NCBI GenBank assembly: GCA_020152595.1
Contig: JAIGNY010000725.1
Location: 542,001 to 606,000, forward strand
Source of the DNA: Chiridota heheva
Lineage: Eukaryota; Echinodermata; Holothuroidea; Apodida; Chiridotidae
Direction of reading: 5' to 3'
DNA length: 64,000 nucleotides
The notes below the pieces were generated by a model. The model saw nothing but the letters and a program-made list of their open reading frames with translations, searched no databases and had not been told where the DNA came from. The position numbers were made by a program, and so were the translations under genes. This document shows positions 24,161 through 37,290 of the stretch, one piece after another. How positions within the stretch are numbered: the stretch's first letter is position 1; every line of letters begins with the position of its first letter.

Positions 24161-24970
24161 AGCACATAGGAAATACAACAGTTTATGAAGATTATATAGT
24201 CCTGAACATTCTAGACATGAAAGTAAACTTGAATGTATGTTCTTCAATATTTAGTATGTGCATGTGATGTCTTGTGCGTTCCTTCTGGGCATGATTTTTT
24301 TCTTTGCAGGATAGATAATCATTGGAGAAATTATTGACCAATCAGGTGTGTGAAAATGTGATTATTTTAGTTTTATTCTCATTACAAGGTCACTATGGTC
24401 GATCTGTACTATACTGTTAATGTACGTGTGAGTGAGTGAGAGTTAGACACGACAAGATGTTGCAAATGTTATTGCCTTTGTGAAAGATTTGTTTGACCTA
24501 CACGTAATGTATTTCCCATTGTCTCTTGGTGATTCCACACTTCCACACTAGAGGAACCTCAAGCTAAATGAGAGAAAATAGACTTAATGTTTCCATCCTT
24601 TTTCATTATACATTCTGAACCCAAAGTTTCACTGTACAGATCTGTCCATTCCTGTTCGCAAATACATCGGTACGTGGTTGAATTTCTATGTCAGTTGCCA
24701 AGCACTAACACATAGTGAATATTTATTTAAATAGTTATATAGTTTAAAGTTTAAAGTAGAACTGGAAATTGATTGGTCAATAATTTCCCTATTGATTATA
24801 TGTCACGCAAAAAAAAAAAAAATATCGCTTTGTAGGCTTTAGCAGTCTCTGAAATTTAGTTATATTGTGTGCCCATTGTACATGAATAGGCAGTGGATGG
24901 TAATCAATGACTTCAGTTATCAAAAACAACACACCAAGAACCAATTTTTTAAACCCAGTTAAGAAATAAA
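24161..24970 (+). other. VPS37A: Probable VPS37A 3' UTR
   Basis: This AT-rich sequence follows the VPS37A stop and contains no further coding. The first AATAAA hexamers I see are at 24965-24970 and 25029-25034, so the transcript may end shortly after one of them. The 3' end is an inference. Confidence 0.35.
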
Positions 24971-26384
24971 TGACTTTGATTTTGAAATATCACGTTTTTG
25001 TACAGAAGATACCACCACATGGAGGCAAAATAAACACAAATATATTGTGATTGTTTGTTTACATTTCCTTGACTGGTGATTGGTGGATGAGTCTGGTGAT
25101 TGGTGGGTACTCAAACTCAGTTGGTGTAATGGTTGTTCACAGTGTGATTTATTCAGGCGAGGGAGATCCAAACTCTCCACATTTGTATAAATAAGTTTAT
25201 CAAGGTCCCTTGGATACATCAAGCATGACGGGTTTTTGGACCATTAAGTTAAGTATCTGGTAAGCAGCCCACTGCAAAGCCTCGCAATTAAACATTTAAC
25301 TCAAATTGCATTCAGTTTAAAGATTTTATTGCAAACAAAACATCATGCAACGATCAACATGAATACATGCACAGAAGAAAAAAACTCCTTAATTGTGCTT
25401 ACAAAAAGATGGCATCTGAGATTCAAGGACTGAAGAATTAAAGTGATTTAATGAACTCTTGGGTGCTTCCAACACTTAAGTCTCCGGATGTGTTCCCATC
25501 TTAGGAGGTCCAGTTGTGACTCATACAAAGTGGATGATATCTTATAAGCGGTTGAGCTGTGGAACTCGTGTACATCCCCAGCAATTTATCTCGAAACTTG
25601 GTCTTAAATGACTAGGTCCAAACGGGGTGCTTTCAGCCCCTAATGGTAAATCAGAAGTCCCAGAATAGTGGACTTCATGCTCTCAATAGTGGGAAAACAA
25701 ATTCATTTGAGCCTTTAGCTCCTTGTTCCTGTGACGCAGCATTTGTAATTGTGAAGGCAATTGTCCACCCATAATTAAGCCAAAGTAGGGGAATAAAAGT
25801 TGATATTGATTGTTGCGTAACCTCTATAAATTTAAGCCCCTTGGATTTTACTCCAAGAAACAAGATAGGTTAATGAACCTTCCCTGCATGCTTACACTAA
25901 CTTAATTCTACATTTGTATAATTACCATATCACTTTGTGACACACACCCACCCCTTACTTTGTGGGCATTGTGAAAAAGTCAGTTCCACTCACACGCACA
26001 CAATTGTTGGATGCTGATTACCCCCTGAATGTTCCTGCCACTTGACTTTTGAGGTATGATGCATCAAAGTTTAAGGTTTTTTTAATGTACTGTATGTTAC
26101 ATTTGTAATGATTTCAAGCAAACAACATTGAAAATATTTTTCTTACAGAGCAGTAATGTTAATAATGATTCTTCTTATACACTTATATTATACACTTATA
26201 TCCATAACATTTAAGTAGCCTTATGAACACTATTGGATATATTGTACAGTAAGAAATTTGTTTTTATTTCTTTCAACACAACAATGCTGTTTGATTGGTC
26301 AATACTTTGTTAGAGCATGAATGGGGTTAAAGTAGCATAGCCCGCTGTCCCAAGCCCGCCTGCCTCACGAAGGATCTTCGGAAT
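24971..26384. other. Intergenic sequence, no gene seen
   Basis: AT-rich, with only short isolated ORFs on the minus strand (24959-25222, 25675-25863) that have no recognisable domain and no splice context. Confidence 0.5.
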
Positions 26385-26858
26385 ACATTGGCCTGACAAA
26401 ATTTGCAACAAGGACCTGTGGCAGAGAGCTGGACATGAGTCAGTCAATAACGGGTCCTGAGGAGGAAGTGGGGCTGGATTGGATACATCTTGAAGAAGCC
26501 CACAAATAATGTCCCCACCAGGCCCTGACATGGAATCCTCAAGTAAAGAGGAAGAGAGGGCAGCCAAGAAACAGCTGGAGACATGCCACTGAGCCAGCTT
26601 CAGCTGGAAAGAAATGAAAAGAATGGCCCAAAATCAGCTGGAAAGAAATGAAAAGGATGGCCCAAAATCAGCTGGAAAGAAATGAAAAGGATAGCATAAA
26701 ATCATGCTGGAAAGAAATGAAAAGGATAGCATAAAATCATGCTGGAAAGAAATGAAAAGGATGGTCCAAAATCATGCTCGCTGGATGGCCCAAAATCGTG
26801 CTTGCTGGAGAGATATCGTTCGTGGTCGATGCTCCTAATGGGACAAAGGGCCTAAGTA
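26385..26858 (+). mobile_element. LINE C-terminal fragment with internally amplified segment
   Basis: Frames on the + strand give ICNKDLWQRAGHESV, then RRKWGWIGYILKKP, RALTWNPQ, KRKRGQPRNSWRHATE, SWKEMKRMAQN and finally RDIVRGRCS followed by WDKGPK. This order is typical of the extreme C-terminus of craniate and invertebrate LINE ORF2 proteins. Stops and frameshifts make it inactive, and the 5' end is truncated. A minus-strand ORF at 26310-26567 is a shadow. Confidence 0.8.
26604..26800 (+). repeat. Tandem repeat of about 36-38 bp in LINE coding sequence
   Basis: The unit AGCTGGAAAGAAATGAAAAG plus GAT-GCCCAAAATCA is present about five times, with a two-fold switch between GGCCCAAAATC and AGCATAAAATC variants. 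It corresponds to the SWKEMKRMAQN codons of the LINE. Confidence 0.88.
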
Positions 26859-27229
26859 AGCTCTCTGTGCAGTTAATGAAGGGATGTTTTGAAACACAAT
26901 TAATGTATTATATCAGGGAGTAGGGAAGTGTTATTTATATGATATCACATTTTCTGGAATGACAAACTTTAAAATGTTTAATTTAAAGGGGCATTTTTCC
27001 TTTTTTTCCTATCTTTAGTCTACTTGAGGGAAAAGTGTTGCCTCCATAGTTCTATAACATTTTATAATAATTTTTCTTGCATATTATCATTTATATCAAA
27101 AACCTTTTCCATTGTTTTATGGTCTTTAATTAATGATGTCATGTTTTCCTCTTGTTCATATTACAGTACAAATAGGTACAAATATTAAGTTTTAAGGTGT
27201 GACTTGTAATGACAGTACTTGTTTGTTCT

Positions 27230-27290
27230 GTCAACTCTGTGTGTAGATTTCAACTTTGTGTGTAGATTTCAACTCCGTATGTAGATTATT
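27230..27290. repeat. 21-bp repeat, 3 copies
   Basis: TTTCAACTTTGTGTGTAGA and close variants (CAACTCTGTGTGTAGATTTC, CAACTCCGTATGTAGATT) stand in tandem. Confidence 0.85.
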
Positions 27291-28430
27291 GAAAACATCT
27301 GTGCCCACTGAATTAAAACTTTCTTCAATAATTAGTTTTCTGTTTGCTTTTTAAGTTTATCCAGGTGCCACTGATGGGAAGGGACGTGTTTGTGTACAGC
27401 AGGTCTTTGTGTGTAATTGCTGGCAGGCAGCTGTTGTTACTTTAGGATAAAACATCCGTTGATATCTGTCTAAAAATTGTCAATAGAATGCACAAAAATA
27501 AGGCTGAGGAGGAATTAAGTGTATATGTGTGTAATATGCTCAATTGAAATGTTGATGTACTATCAAAATATTTTATATCAAACTCATTGATTTTCATATT
27601 GTAATTCTGAGTGTCACTATTTTACTGCAGTTAAACTTCTAGTGGGGTGAAATTTATTCATAAATATGATTAAAGAATCTAAATATAATTTTCTTCAATA
27701 GTTATATGTAAATCGAGTAAACAGTGCAGATCTTTAGAAGGGAAATCAGGGGCCATAGTCTTAATTTTCAGTTAATATAAGATTTGCTTTTAATTTTTAA
27801 ACCTTTTGAATGATTTTTTTTTAACCTGGATACCTCCTCTTCCCCTATTTTGGAGTTAGTGTGTGGCAGTTGGAATATGTTATTAAGGCAAGTATGTTTA
27901 TTAAAGGAGCTGGTGGCCGAAATATTAGAGCGTATTTTTCTTGAGTCTCAAGAATATTGAAAGACACTTTCATGCATGTGATGCTACTGAAAACGTTTGA
28001 TACGAATGATCTCAGTAATCACAATTATTTCTTATGATTTTTCAATGACATAACATCAAAAATGGGACTTGTTTTATTTCAAAATTTCCTTGACTTAGCA
28101 GAAGAGATGCCCTCACTTTCCAACACAGAGTGCCCTGAAGTAATATATGTTTACATAACTATAAGCAAAAATTGGTGTCCTTTTTCCTGTTACTTTTTTA
28201 TTTTTGTTATGCTGTGATCACCTAGTTGGAGACCCCTATTTTAACAAACACAAATCCATATACCCTGCTGTTTCAAAACCTTCAGCTAAAAATTCCCCAC
28301 CGAAGGAGTCCATTTCTCAGACAAGCATGAACCTCCCCAAAATATAAGGGCATCATCATAGGCCACACCCACTTTGAGATCTGCATTTCACGTGATTTTG
28401 ATTGAATATTGTGCCAATTCTACAGTCTAA
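27291..28430. other. Intergenic sequence, no gene seen
   Basis: AT-rich and non-coding. A possible MITE left end, TTAAAGGAGCTGGTGGCCG at 27900, has no readable partner. Confidence 0.45.
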
Positions 28431-28439
28431 GCCTTAAAG

Positions 28440-29340
28440 TGTATGAAGTCAAGGGACGAAGCCCCCGGAAGCCATAGGCAGGATTTAAAGGGGGAAATCC
28501 CCCCTCCTTCCTACACTTTTTTTCCCTTCAAATTTGTATCATTTTATGGAGATTTTTTGCATCTTAGCATGACGATGACAACAGTTTATTTCCAGCTTTG
28601 TACATCAAAAACATTAACAATATAATGTCTGCATACATAACAATATAAATAAACATAACTGGAAAAGGAGGAAAAAGAAGTATAATACTTATTAATCAAT
28701 TCCTCCAAATCAATTCACAATATACAAAAACTCTAATCAATATGAGAATAGCTGGAAAGAAAAGTATGGTTTTGCGTTCCCCCACTTTTAACTTTGCCCC
28801 CACCCAAAGCCCATCATTTCTCTTTATTTTGACAGCACAAACCTACTTAATGTAGTGTCAACTCGCAAAATTGAAGCCCTCGGAAGTCAGGAGTTTCTCG
28901 TCAGTGGTTTTGGAAAATTGGTTCAACTCGTGTCAAATCCAGGGCGTCGGAAGCCCTGCACTTTTAGTGATTTCAGTAGCAAAAAATGTTTCAAATCAAT
29001 GGACGAAGCCCTGGTGTAAACCCAGGGGGCAAAGCCCCATAAGCCATATGTAAACTCGTGATTTGTTTATAGCAGGAAATTGCTTAAGTTGTGCCAAATA
29101 TAGAAGTGAAACCCCCGGAAGCCCTGCGCTTTGCGTGATTTTGGTAGCAAAACATCTTTGCTTCCAAATTGTATAAAATTTAGGGCGCAAAGCTCTGGTA
29201 TGGGATTTAGGTAACAGGAATTTGCTTTAGAATGGGGAGAATCCAAGCTGGCCTTTGGAAGCCCTATACGTATCTCATGATTTTAATATCAGAAAATTTT
29301 GTCAAATCTAGGGGCAAAGCAAAGAAAATTGTTTAATATG
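28440..29340. repeat. Degenerate repeat array around a GGGCAAAGCCCCGGAAGCC core
   Basis: Variants of CCCCGGAAGCC-TGC-TTT, followed by TGATTT--GTAGCAAAA, recur roughly every 90-180 bp (near 28465, 28940, 29010, 29115, 29255). A further unit lies at 40080-40180. The core can pair with itself (GGGC--AGCCC). Short ORFs here are not genes. Confidence 0.65.
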
Positions 29341-29372
29341 GTGTCAAGTCCAGGTCTTGGTAGGTGCTCAGG

Positions 29373-29989
29373 CAGTGGCGTATTCAAGAGAGGAATTGGG
29401 GAAGGGCTGCCCCCACCCCCTTCCCACCCTCCTCCTCCCCCTCCCCTCCATCCCACACACAGACACACTTTTTGAAGGAAATTTTCAAAAATTGGGATAA
29501 TATTTGTTTGGTTTTTTCATGCCTTTTTGCTTTGAAAAATTGCCTTCAGAGGTGGGGTAAATTTGAACACTTCGCATTGGGAGGGGGGTCTAGCACCTGG
29601 GACCCCATCACATTTTCAAAGCCGACTGCGCCTAGGAGTGAGGCTCCCGAAAACTTTGCGTTTTTCGGCTTGGCTAATTTTGGTATCAGAAAATTGTGTC
29701 AATTCCACACTCAAGTTAGTTAAAAGGAAGAAACATTTGGAATGATTGTTCAAATGTAGGATCCTATAGACTGCAAAATATATACTTGGGGTGAATATCA
29801 GGGATGAGTTATATGTTTTTGATGTAAGAATAAAGCTTTGAGAGAAAACATTTACAACGTTTGTTCTGAAATGATACAAATTGTAGAAGTTGAGAATGAA
29901 AAATATATTCTCCGGACAATTTTTGCGCCACTGTGAGCATTCGGCGCCATCTCAGAAATCTTCACTGACCCCCTGCCACCACGCCACTG
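29373..29989. mobile_element. Putative non-autonomous DNA transposon with CAGTGGCGT ends
   Basis: CAGTGGCGT at 29373 and its inverted copy ACGCCACTG at 29981-29989 bound 617 bp. This terminal motif is common in hAT/P-like MITEs. No clear target duplication is visible. ORFs inside (for example 29364-29723) have no domain. Confidence 0.55.
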
Positions 29990-30286
29990 TTCCCGAGGAC
30001 ACTGAGAATCCTGTACTCAAGAATATGTTTAATTTATGCATATGTTCACAAATCGCAGTAACTATATTAAACAACTTTAGTAACCACCTGATGTATGTGG
30101 TTAGCTTTCTTTAGAGCCATTCAGGAGAGTGATTGACACGTTAAGCTCACAAGTTTTTTAATCACTTACTATCCCAACTTGCATAAATTAGCTATTTATT
30201 TATTAATTGTAATTGATTAGCATCTTTATTGTAAAATTGTTGTTGAAAACTTTGATATAATTTATTATATATACACATTACTATTG

Positions 30287-30404
30287 ATTTATCTTTACTT
30301 TGATGCAAATCTGTATTATTAATTAATTTGTGATTTTCCTGTTATTAATGTTATGTATTGTCAAGTTGTGGATGAACAAATAAAATGAAATGAAATGTTA
30401 AAGG
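30287..30404. repeat. LINE-like 3' tail, copy 1
   Basis: TTTATCTTTACTTTGATGCA through GGATGAACAAATAAAATGAA and ATGAAATG. The tail style (AATAAAATGAAATGAAATG) resembles 3' ends of Jockey/CR1-type elements. It is repeated at 30482-30593. Confidence 0.6.
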
Positions 30405-30481
30405 TTCAATTTATAACCGATTTTGATGCAAATTTTGGTGTTTTCATGGTTTTTTTATTACCAACATTGTTGCTATACCTA

Positions 30482-30593
30482 ATTTATCTTTACTTTGATG
30501 CAAAATTATTAATTAATTTGTGATTTTCCTGTTATTAATGTCATGTATTGTCAAGTTGTGGATGAACAAATAAAATGAAATGAAATGTTAAAG
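30482..30593. repeat. LINE-like 3' tail, copy 2
   Basis: Near-identical to 30287-30404 with a short deletion near the start. The two copies are separated by about 80 bp containing part of a family B MITE-like phrase (GTTTTCATGGTTTTTTTATT), which itself recurs at 30600-30625. This points to a local tandem duplication of about 190 bp. Confidence 0.65.
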
Positions 30594-31477
30594 GTTATTT
30601 TTTGTTTTTATGGTTTTTTTATTACCAACATTGAAGCTGATGTTGTTGCTATACCTGTCCATATAACACCTCTCTGGAACTTTGGAACTGGGAAGTTGAT
30701 GTGCCACTAAGCAACAGCTCCGGAAGCTTCTAACACAGTGCAGTTTTATACTAAAACACATTTTTTCAATTAGATTTTAAAATGGAGTTGTTTTGAGTAA
30801 TCTCATATGGTGACGTTTACTCATTCCTTCTAAACATTCCAGGTTCCCTGCCCGTAGCGGAACAGAAATTAGGCTGACAAAGGGTTACTTGAGCAATTTT
30901 GTGTCCTTTTCTTTCAGTTTTGTGACCACCTGAAACCTAAAAACAAGCATCCCCCTGAATTTTCATGCTTTGAGAATATTTAAAAATGAATAAACTTAAT
31001 TTGTGTTGTCCATCTTAACATAACATTTTCAAGGAAATTCTAAATATGGGAACATACAGTATAAATGGGCTAATTCTAGTTTTTTTTCTTTTCTGCCTGT
31101 GTTTTTAAAATATTTAAACTATCAGTATATAGCTATTAAAGAATGTCTGAGCTGAATAGAATCACTATCACATAATGTCCACTATCTCAAAAATTCATGA
31201 CCTGATGACTGACCAATAAATTTGACTGTTTGAAGTGTTCAGCAAGCTGAAAGACTGACTGGCCCCATATTCTTTTCCTAGACCTTACCCACTCATACCT
31301 TTTTGTTGTTTTGATTTCACTCAATCATAATCACACATATTTTTTTCTAAGACTGAATATTTAAATGATTGCACTACACGGTGAACTTCGACCATATATA
31401 CATTATCTACTATCTAACTTTGCAGACAAGTCTTGGTTGCAAACTCCCTGTAGACACGGTTGAGGCACCACAGACGA

Positions 31478-32925
31478 ACAGAGCTGGGGTGTAGCCAAGA
31501 TAAAATGTCAGGGGCGCCAAGTCAAACCGAAAAAGAGATGATGTGATAACGAGTTTTATAAGCAGTTTTGACACAATTAATGGAACATATTGGGACAAGG
31601 TTGCATGGTGGCACATATTGGGACTAGGGTACATGATTTTAAATGCAATATGCAGAGAGAAAGGTCCTCCCTGAAAGACTTTCTCAGACTGCTAAATAAG
31701 GAAAATTGGGAAATTATTAAGCAAAAATTGACGGAAATTTTGGTAAAAATATTGGAAATGTTAGAAAATTTGGCAACTTTTCCCGATAATTGATGAAAAT
31801 TTACCGAAAATGTAAAAATCATTGTGCCAAAAGTGAAGGAAATTTCCCCAAAATTGAAGAAAACTAACCTAAAATTAAAAAAAAAATGCTCCAAAATGAA
31901 GGAAATTTCCCGAAAATCGAAAAACAAAATTACCAAAAATTGAAGAAACTTTTCCAAAAATCAAAGGAAAACTGCCCAAAAAAAATAAAGTTAAGGAAAT
32001 TAACAACACTTGGCGGAAAATTTACCATGAATTGAAGAAAATATACCAAAATTCGAAGAAAAATTGCCCAAAGTAAAGGAAATTGTCCGAAAATTGAAGA
32101 ATACTGCACGGGAATAAAGAAATCGCCAAAAATTAAAAAGAAAATTACCGACAATTGTTGAAAATTTATTGTAAATCACGAAGAGATATCCCAAATTGTT
32201 CCTAAATTAAGAAAGTTCTTAACTTGAACGAGCGTGAAAGAAATTTCCCAAACATTGAAAGAGATATCATAAATATTGAAGGAAATTTCCCAAAAATTGA
32301 AGAAAATTTGTCGAAATTCGAAAAACAATTATCAGATTGTCCCAAAATGAAGGAACTTTCCCAAAAGTTACACGAGAATGAATAGATGAAGGCAGTTTCT
32401 CAAAGATTGAAAGTTAGTTCACAAACATTCAAAGAAATTTTCGAAAAATTTAATAGAATTTACCAAACCTGAAGAAAATTGAAAGATAACTGTCCCAAAA
32501 TGAAGGAACTTTCCCAAAAGTTACACGAGAATGAATAGATGAAGGCAATTTCTCAAAGATTGAAAGTTAGTTCACAAACATTCAAAGAAATTTTCAAAAA
32601 ATGTAATAGAATTTACCAAACCTGAAGAAAATTGAAAGAAAACTGTCCTAAAATGAAAGAAATTTTTCAAACTTCAAAAACTTACCAAAAATTTGAAAAT
32701 TTATCTTAAATGGAAGAAAAATGAATTCAAAATGTAAAGAAATATTCCAAAATTTTCACGATAATAAAGGAAATTTTCCAAAGATTGAAAGAGATTTTAC
32801 AAAAATTAAAGAAAAATTACGTAAACCGTGACTAAGAATTATCCCATGGTAAAAAGTATCATCGGAAAAATCTCAGGGGGGAGGGGGGCATGCCCCCTCC
32901 CGTGGCTCCGTCCCTGCCACAGAGT
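31478..32925. mobile_element. Putative DNA transposon holding an AAATTG-rich array
   Basis: The left end reads CAGAGCTGGGGTGTAGCCA and the right end TGGCTCCGTCCCTGCCACAG, imperfect inverted copies of the general CAGxGGxGTAGCCA type. Between them are dozens of diverged units such as GAAATTTCCCAAAAATTGAAG. One about 145-bp unit (GTCCCAAAATGAAGGAACTT and following) is directly repeated at 32338 and 32491. No transposase is present. Confidence 0.5.
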
Positions 32926-33444
32926 TCTTAGATTTGGTCCGCATTTTACTATAAATTAACACTTGTATCTGTTTATCCAACCATACATGTCCTTGCTGCA
33001 ATATTACACCATGGCACCTCTTTTCTGCTACACCATTATCCAAGGTTGTATTATCCTATAGGCGGTTTTACGGGGTGCAAGGGGCATACTTTTTTTTCTT
33101 TTCTTTTTAACGATTGTATATCTTTTACAAGCCCGCAGCCAGGAATTTTAAAGGAATGAGGAGGCGTTTTTGTATTAAAGGGCACACATCATTCCTACAA
33201 CTCAAAAAACTGAAAAAGGGATCACGACGTTTTAGATTTGTCTTATCCCTAAGAGTATGTTTTGTCAAATGGTCAGATGCGTTCAGATACTTCAACTATT
33301 CAACAAACTTTCAAATTCCTGGAGTGCTTATTATTTTTAAATTTCAAAAGGGCACTTTCTTAGACCACGGGCCTGTTTTGTAAGATTATTTCTTAAGTGC
33401 GATTTTGACCCTCACACTTCTGGTACTCAAATTTGATTTCGTAA

Positions 33445-33531
33445 CCAATCCCCCCCCCTCCCCCTCCCCCTCCCCCTCCCCCCCCTCCCCCATCCTCCCC
33501 CTCCCCCTCCTACCCTCCTCCTTCAACTTTT
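33445..33531. repeat. Poly-C / CCCCCT tract
   Basis: Runs of four to nine C separated by single T. The minus strand can form G-quadruplexes and the plus strand an i-motif. Confidence 0.9.
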
Positions 33532-33539
33532 GGTAGGCA

Positions 33540-36500
33540 CCTCCCGCCCATGCTTATCATATTGAAACGAGGTGGACCCCAGCCAAATGTTCACGATCAT
33601 CTGATCATGGAACCCTATTCTTTTTCTTTATTCGTATTGGTCTTCGAACAATTTGTGTTTTGTAGTAAACAATTGTTTTATCTAACCAGCTAACTGTTTA
33701 ATTTAAAGTCATCAGCACAATGTTTTGCTATTCAGTGAATATAAAAATGGTGATGCAATCCGCAGATCGGAGGGAAAGGCTTAGGAGTGGAGAAATTCCG
33801 TGCATTTGATTCCCAAACTGTCAAAGGATTGTTTGTTAACCAGGATTGTTAAAGTGTAATTTTGTTTTTATCCTTAAAAATAGATTGAAATTATATGTCA
33901 GCATTGTCAGCCCCTTAGTCATCATGGAAGAGAGTTATATTGTATATTGTATTATATTTTGTTGTCAAAATTGACTTCTTTTATACTGCGGGTATCAAAA
34001 TTGTATAATTTCATACTGCAGTTACCCCAAAAATATGTCATACTGCGGGTATGTTTTTTGGTTGGTGGGCTGCACACCCCTACCACTTTTAGTATGAGGT
34101 GACACCCCCTCCGGGAGGGAAGGAGTCACAAAATGAAATTTGCGTATCGAAAGTGGGGGTCATAAAATCACACTAAGAAACAAACAAACACGATACAAAG
34201 CATGTGAATATGGAAACAAATTGTGTGGGTGTGTTGGTGGGTAGGGAGGTGAGGGGGTGACTCCCTTGCACCCCAAATCCCGCATATGATTTTAGATAAT
34301 ATCACATGGAAATTAATGCAATTTACTTCAGTATTCAAACCAGTATAAGTCCTTTTGGTTTGCGGGATTCTTTTGAAGAAGAGGCATAGTGACCGTCGTT
34401 TTGATGATGAGAAAACTTTATCCAAACTTCTAAAAATTATAGTAAGAGAAAAAATGGAAGGCTATATAGTCCGCAGACAGTTTAAACACAAAATACTACA
34501 AAAGGAATAATAATAACAACAACAACAAAACTGTATGTTTATAAGCAAACTTCAAGAATTCGTATAAGCGTCGAATTCGTCACGGCAGAGGAGGGGAAGG
34601 GGTAGGGAATGGGGGTATGGAATGGGATAACAGGGGTATCGGAGGGAACTAAGGCAGGAGAAGGGAGACCAGGGCTACGCGTTTGCTGAAAAGCAATAAC
34701 ACAAATTATCGCGGGTAATCTTGCTTGATTTATCACTCCCTGTCTTTATCATTCCATCAGCAGCAGATCAGTGATCTATAATGTATACATTCAAAATCAT
34801 GTGAGTTCTTCCATTCACAACATTTATTTGAAACTATGCCGTGACGAATGTATAGGGAAAACAATGCTCTGAATTCCACCTCATTGTCCCCTTCCCGAAC
34901 AAAGCCAAATTCTTTGAATATGAAATTCACCGTCCGTCAGGATAAAAGATGAAGGAATTTTAATTAAGAGGACAGGTGTGCGCTTTTGAACCCTACTCGA
35001 GCTTATTCTAGCTACAGCATTACGTACATGGTGCATATAAAGTTTAGGTGAATTTTAAGAACAAACTTTTATACTGTTGTTTTGTATTTGAATTTATACT
35101 TTTAAATATTATATTGTTTTTATAATTACTTAGAAAACTTTTTAAGACTTAGGCCTACCGTGCGATTTATACGTTTTCTTATTGGATCTTTGGATATACG
35201 GACGAGGAAGTTTGCACCATTTCAAAATGACTAAAAAGGTACACTTCACGTCGTTTATATAATTTAACAATTAACTGATTAAACGAAACCAAATGAAATT
35301 TAAGATGAAGTTTGATTATAATTTTACTGACTTATTTGCATATACGAGGGGATTACGTGACATCGAGTATCAAATGTATATCTTTAAACCTCAATTGGTG
35401 TTTGGTGCTAGTATTATTGCTCAAACACACGGTTTGTAAATTTGAATTGGATACAGCAATCAAAACATCGTTTCACATTTGTATTGATATGATTTAAACG
35501 GTCACCCATAATAGAGCAAACCCATCGTTGCTGGTGTGATACCGTGTATAGCATTTCCTTGTATAACAGACTGTATAATTTATGCTGTAATGCAGAGAAC
35601 AGAGAAGATACCAGCTGAGTTTGCTAACTTCGGCCATGACACAAGGGCATGCCATGCCCATGGTACAAAACATAGTAATACGTTTAAATTGTTATGAAAA
35701 TTTATGAACATTCTATGATTATATGGCAGAGTAGCCTAAATAATTATTATAGTATCAAACTCATGATAAGAATTGGTCAAATAATTCGACGATGACAGAA
35801 TTGACGGAAATCATTAACTATGGATTGCCAAAAGGGGTTAAATAACAAACCCCTCCACCAGTCCACGCTCCAGTCTTATTTTGTCTAGACATTTCCAATT
35901 GAAATAAAATTGGGAAAGTGAAGTAAATAAGAACTCCATGAAATATAGAACAACATCACGGCACACAATATGCCTCTGGTTCTGACATTCATTACCAACA
36001 TTGCACAACCTGTTTATCAAAAATTGGAGGAAAATAATGTTTCCAATAGTCTTGCCGCAGACTAATTAATTAAATAACATTCCTTTCCAGCATACTCGAA
36101 GTGCGAATATGCATATTCCCGATAATTAGATAATATTATTCCTTTTCAAATTAAGCATCAATTGCATGGGTAGTACATGACTCTATGAAGTATTTATGCA
36201 AAATAATGTTTGCCATGAGACTTGAAATTACTAAAAGACCGTACCCAGCAACGCCTCGTTGTAATCATGTTTATTCTTGCAACTATTGGAGCAAGCGCGT
36301 ATGCAAGCTTGTTAATGAATCATATAATATAGTAATATTAACGGCCATCTGTACATCTTATTCCATCGAAAAGGAGCCAACTGTTAAACCAGTCTTTTCT
36401 TTAAAACCTATTGGTTTCTATAACCTGTTAAGAATAACAGCTTGGAAATAGTTATCTAGACTTTCAATATTCATTTTTTCCGGTTTCAAACGGATTGTCA

Positions 36501-36540
36501 TATGCCCTTTGGCCTGCAAATGTATCATATTTATGTACAA
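33540..36540. other. Intergenic sequence, no gene seen
   Basis: AT-rich sequence with scattered short ORFs lacking domains (for example 34168-34425, 35312-35497). No conserved exon could be recognised. Confidence 0.45.
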
Positions 36541-36544
36541 AAAT

Positions 36545-36940
36545 ACGCAACATTGCTCACGCAACATTTCGGGACCTTCCAGTAACATTTCAGGACCTTC
36601 CAGTAACATTTCAGGACCTTCCAGCATTATTTTGGACATTTTAGCAACATTTCGGAACCTTCCAGCAATATTACGGGACATTTCAGCAACATTTCGGAAA
36701 TTTTAGCAGCATTTAGTGATCTTTTAGCAACATTTAGGAACCTTTTTGCAATATATTTCAGGACCTTTTAACTATATTTGGGACTTTTTAGCAACACTTT
36801 GGGACTTTTTAGCAACATTTTGGCATATTAATTTTAGCAACAGTAACATTTTGAGACATTTTAACAAAATTTCGGGACATTTTTGCAAATTTTGGTACCT
36901 TTTTAGCAACAGTTACATTTCGAGACATTTTACCAACAAA
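36545..36940. repeat. Minisatellite, about 20-22 bp unit
   Basis: AACATTTCGGGACCTTCCAG and variants recur about 15 times, well ordered at the left and decaying rightward. On the minus strand the first units read as a LLEGPEM heptad, an artefact of the 21-bp period. Confidence 0.85.
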
Positions 36941-36954
36941 CTCACCTCAAAATA

Positions 36955-37290
36955 TCCTCACCCCCTTCATTTGTACCTTCCCTTGTTCCAATATGTCTGA
37001 AATCTTAAACACTTTTTTCCTTAAGCGGTAACAAAACCACACACCAAATTTAATCCAAATCCAATCATCACTTCTGGAGATATCTTGATAACAGACAGAG
37101 GCAAAAACATGTCCCCACCCCCAATTTGTACCCTTCCCCCTCTTCCAATATGTTTCAAATTTTAATCACTTCTTCCTTAAGCAGTAACAAAACCACACAG
37201 CAAATTTAATGCAAATCCAATCAATCAGTTCTTGAGATATCTTGATGACAGACAAACAAACAAACAAACAAACAAACAAACACGGGCTAC
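36955..37290. repeat. Directly repeated dispersed element plus (AAAC)n
   Basis: The stretch from CCAATATGT-TGAAAT through GCGGTAACAAAACCACACA and GAGATATCTTGAT-ACAGACA occurs twice (about 36985-37100 and 37145-37255). It ends in a (CAAA)n tract to 37281. A reverse-orientation relative with CTCTGCCAACAAGGTGGATG lies at 50340-50475, and a weaker one at 15990-16060. Confidence 0.7.

Noticed and set aside
35227..35240. ATGACTAAAAAG followed by GTACAC as a possible first exon
   Set aside because: There is no supporting downstream exon or homology.
36545..36706. Heptad-repeat peptide LLEGPEM on the minus strand
   Set aside because: It is caused by a 21-bp minisatellite unit; no flanking coding sequence is seen.
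37253..37281. CRISPR-like direct repeats among AAAC tracts and minisatellites
   Set aside because: Repeats are contiguous without unique spacers, and the genome is eukaryotic.
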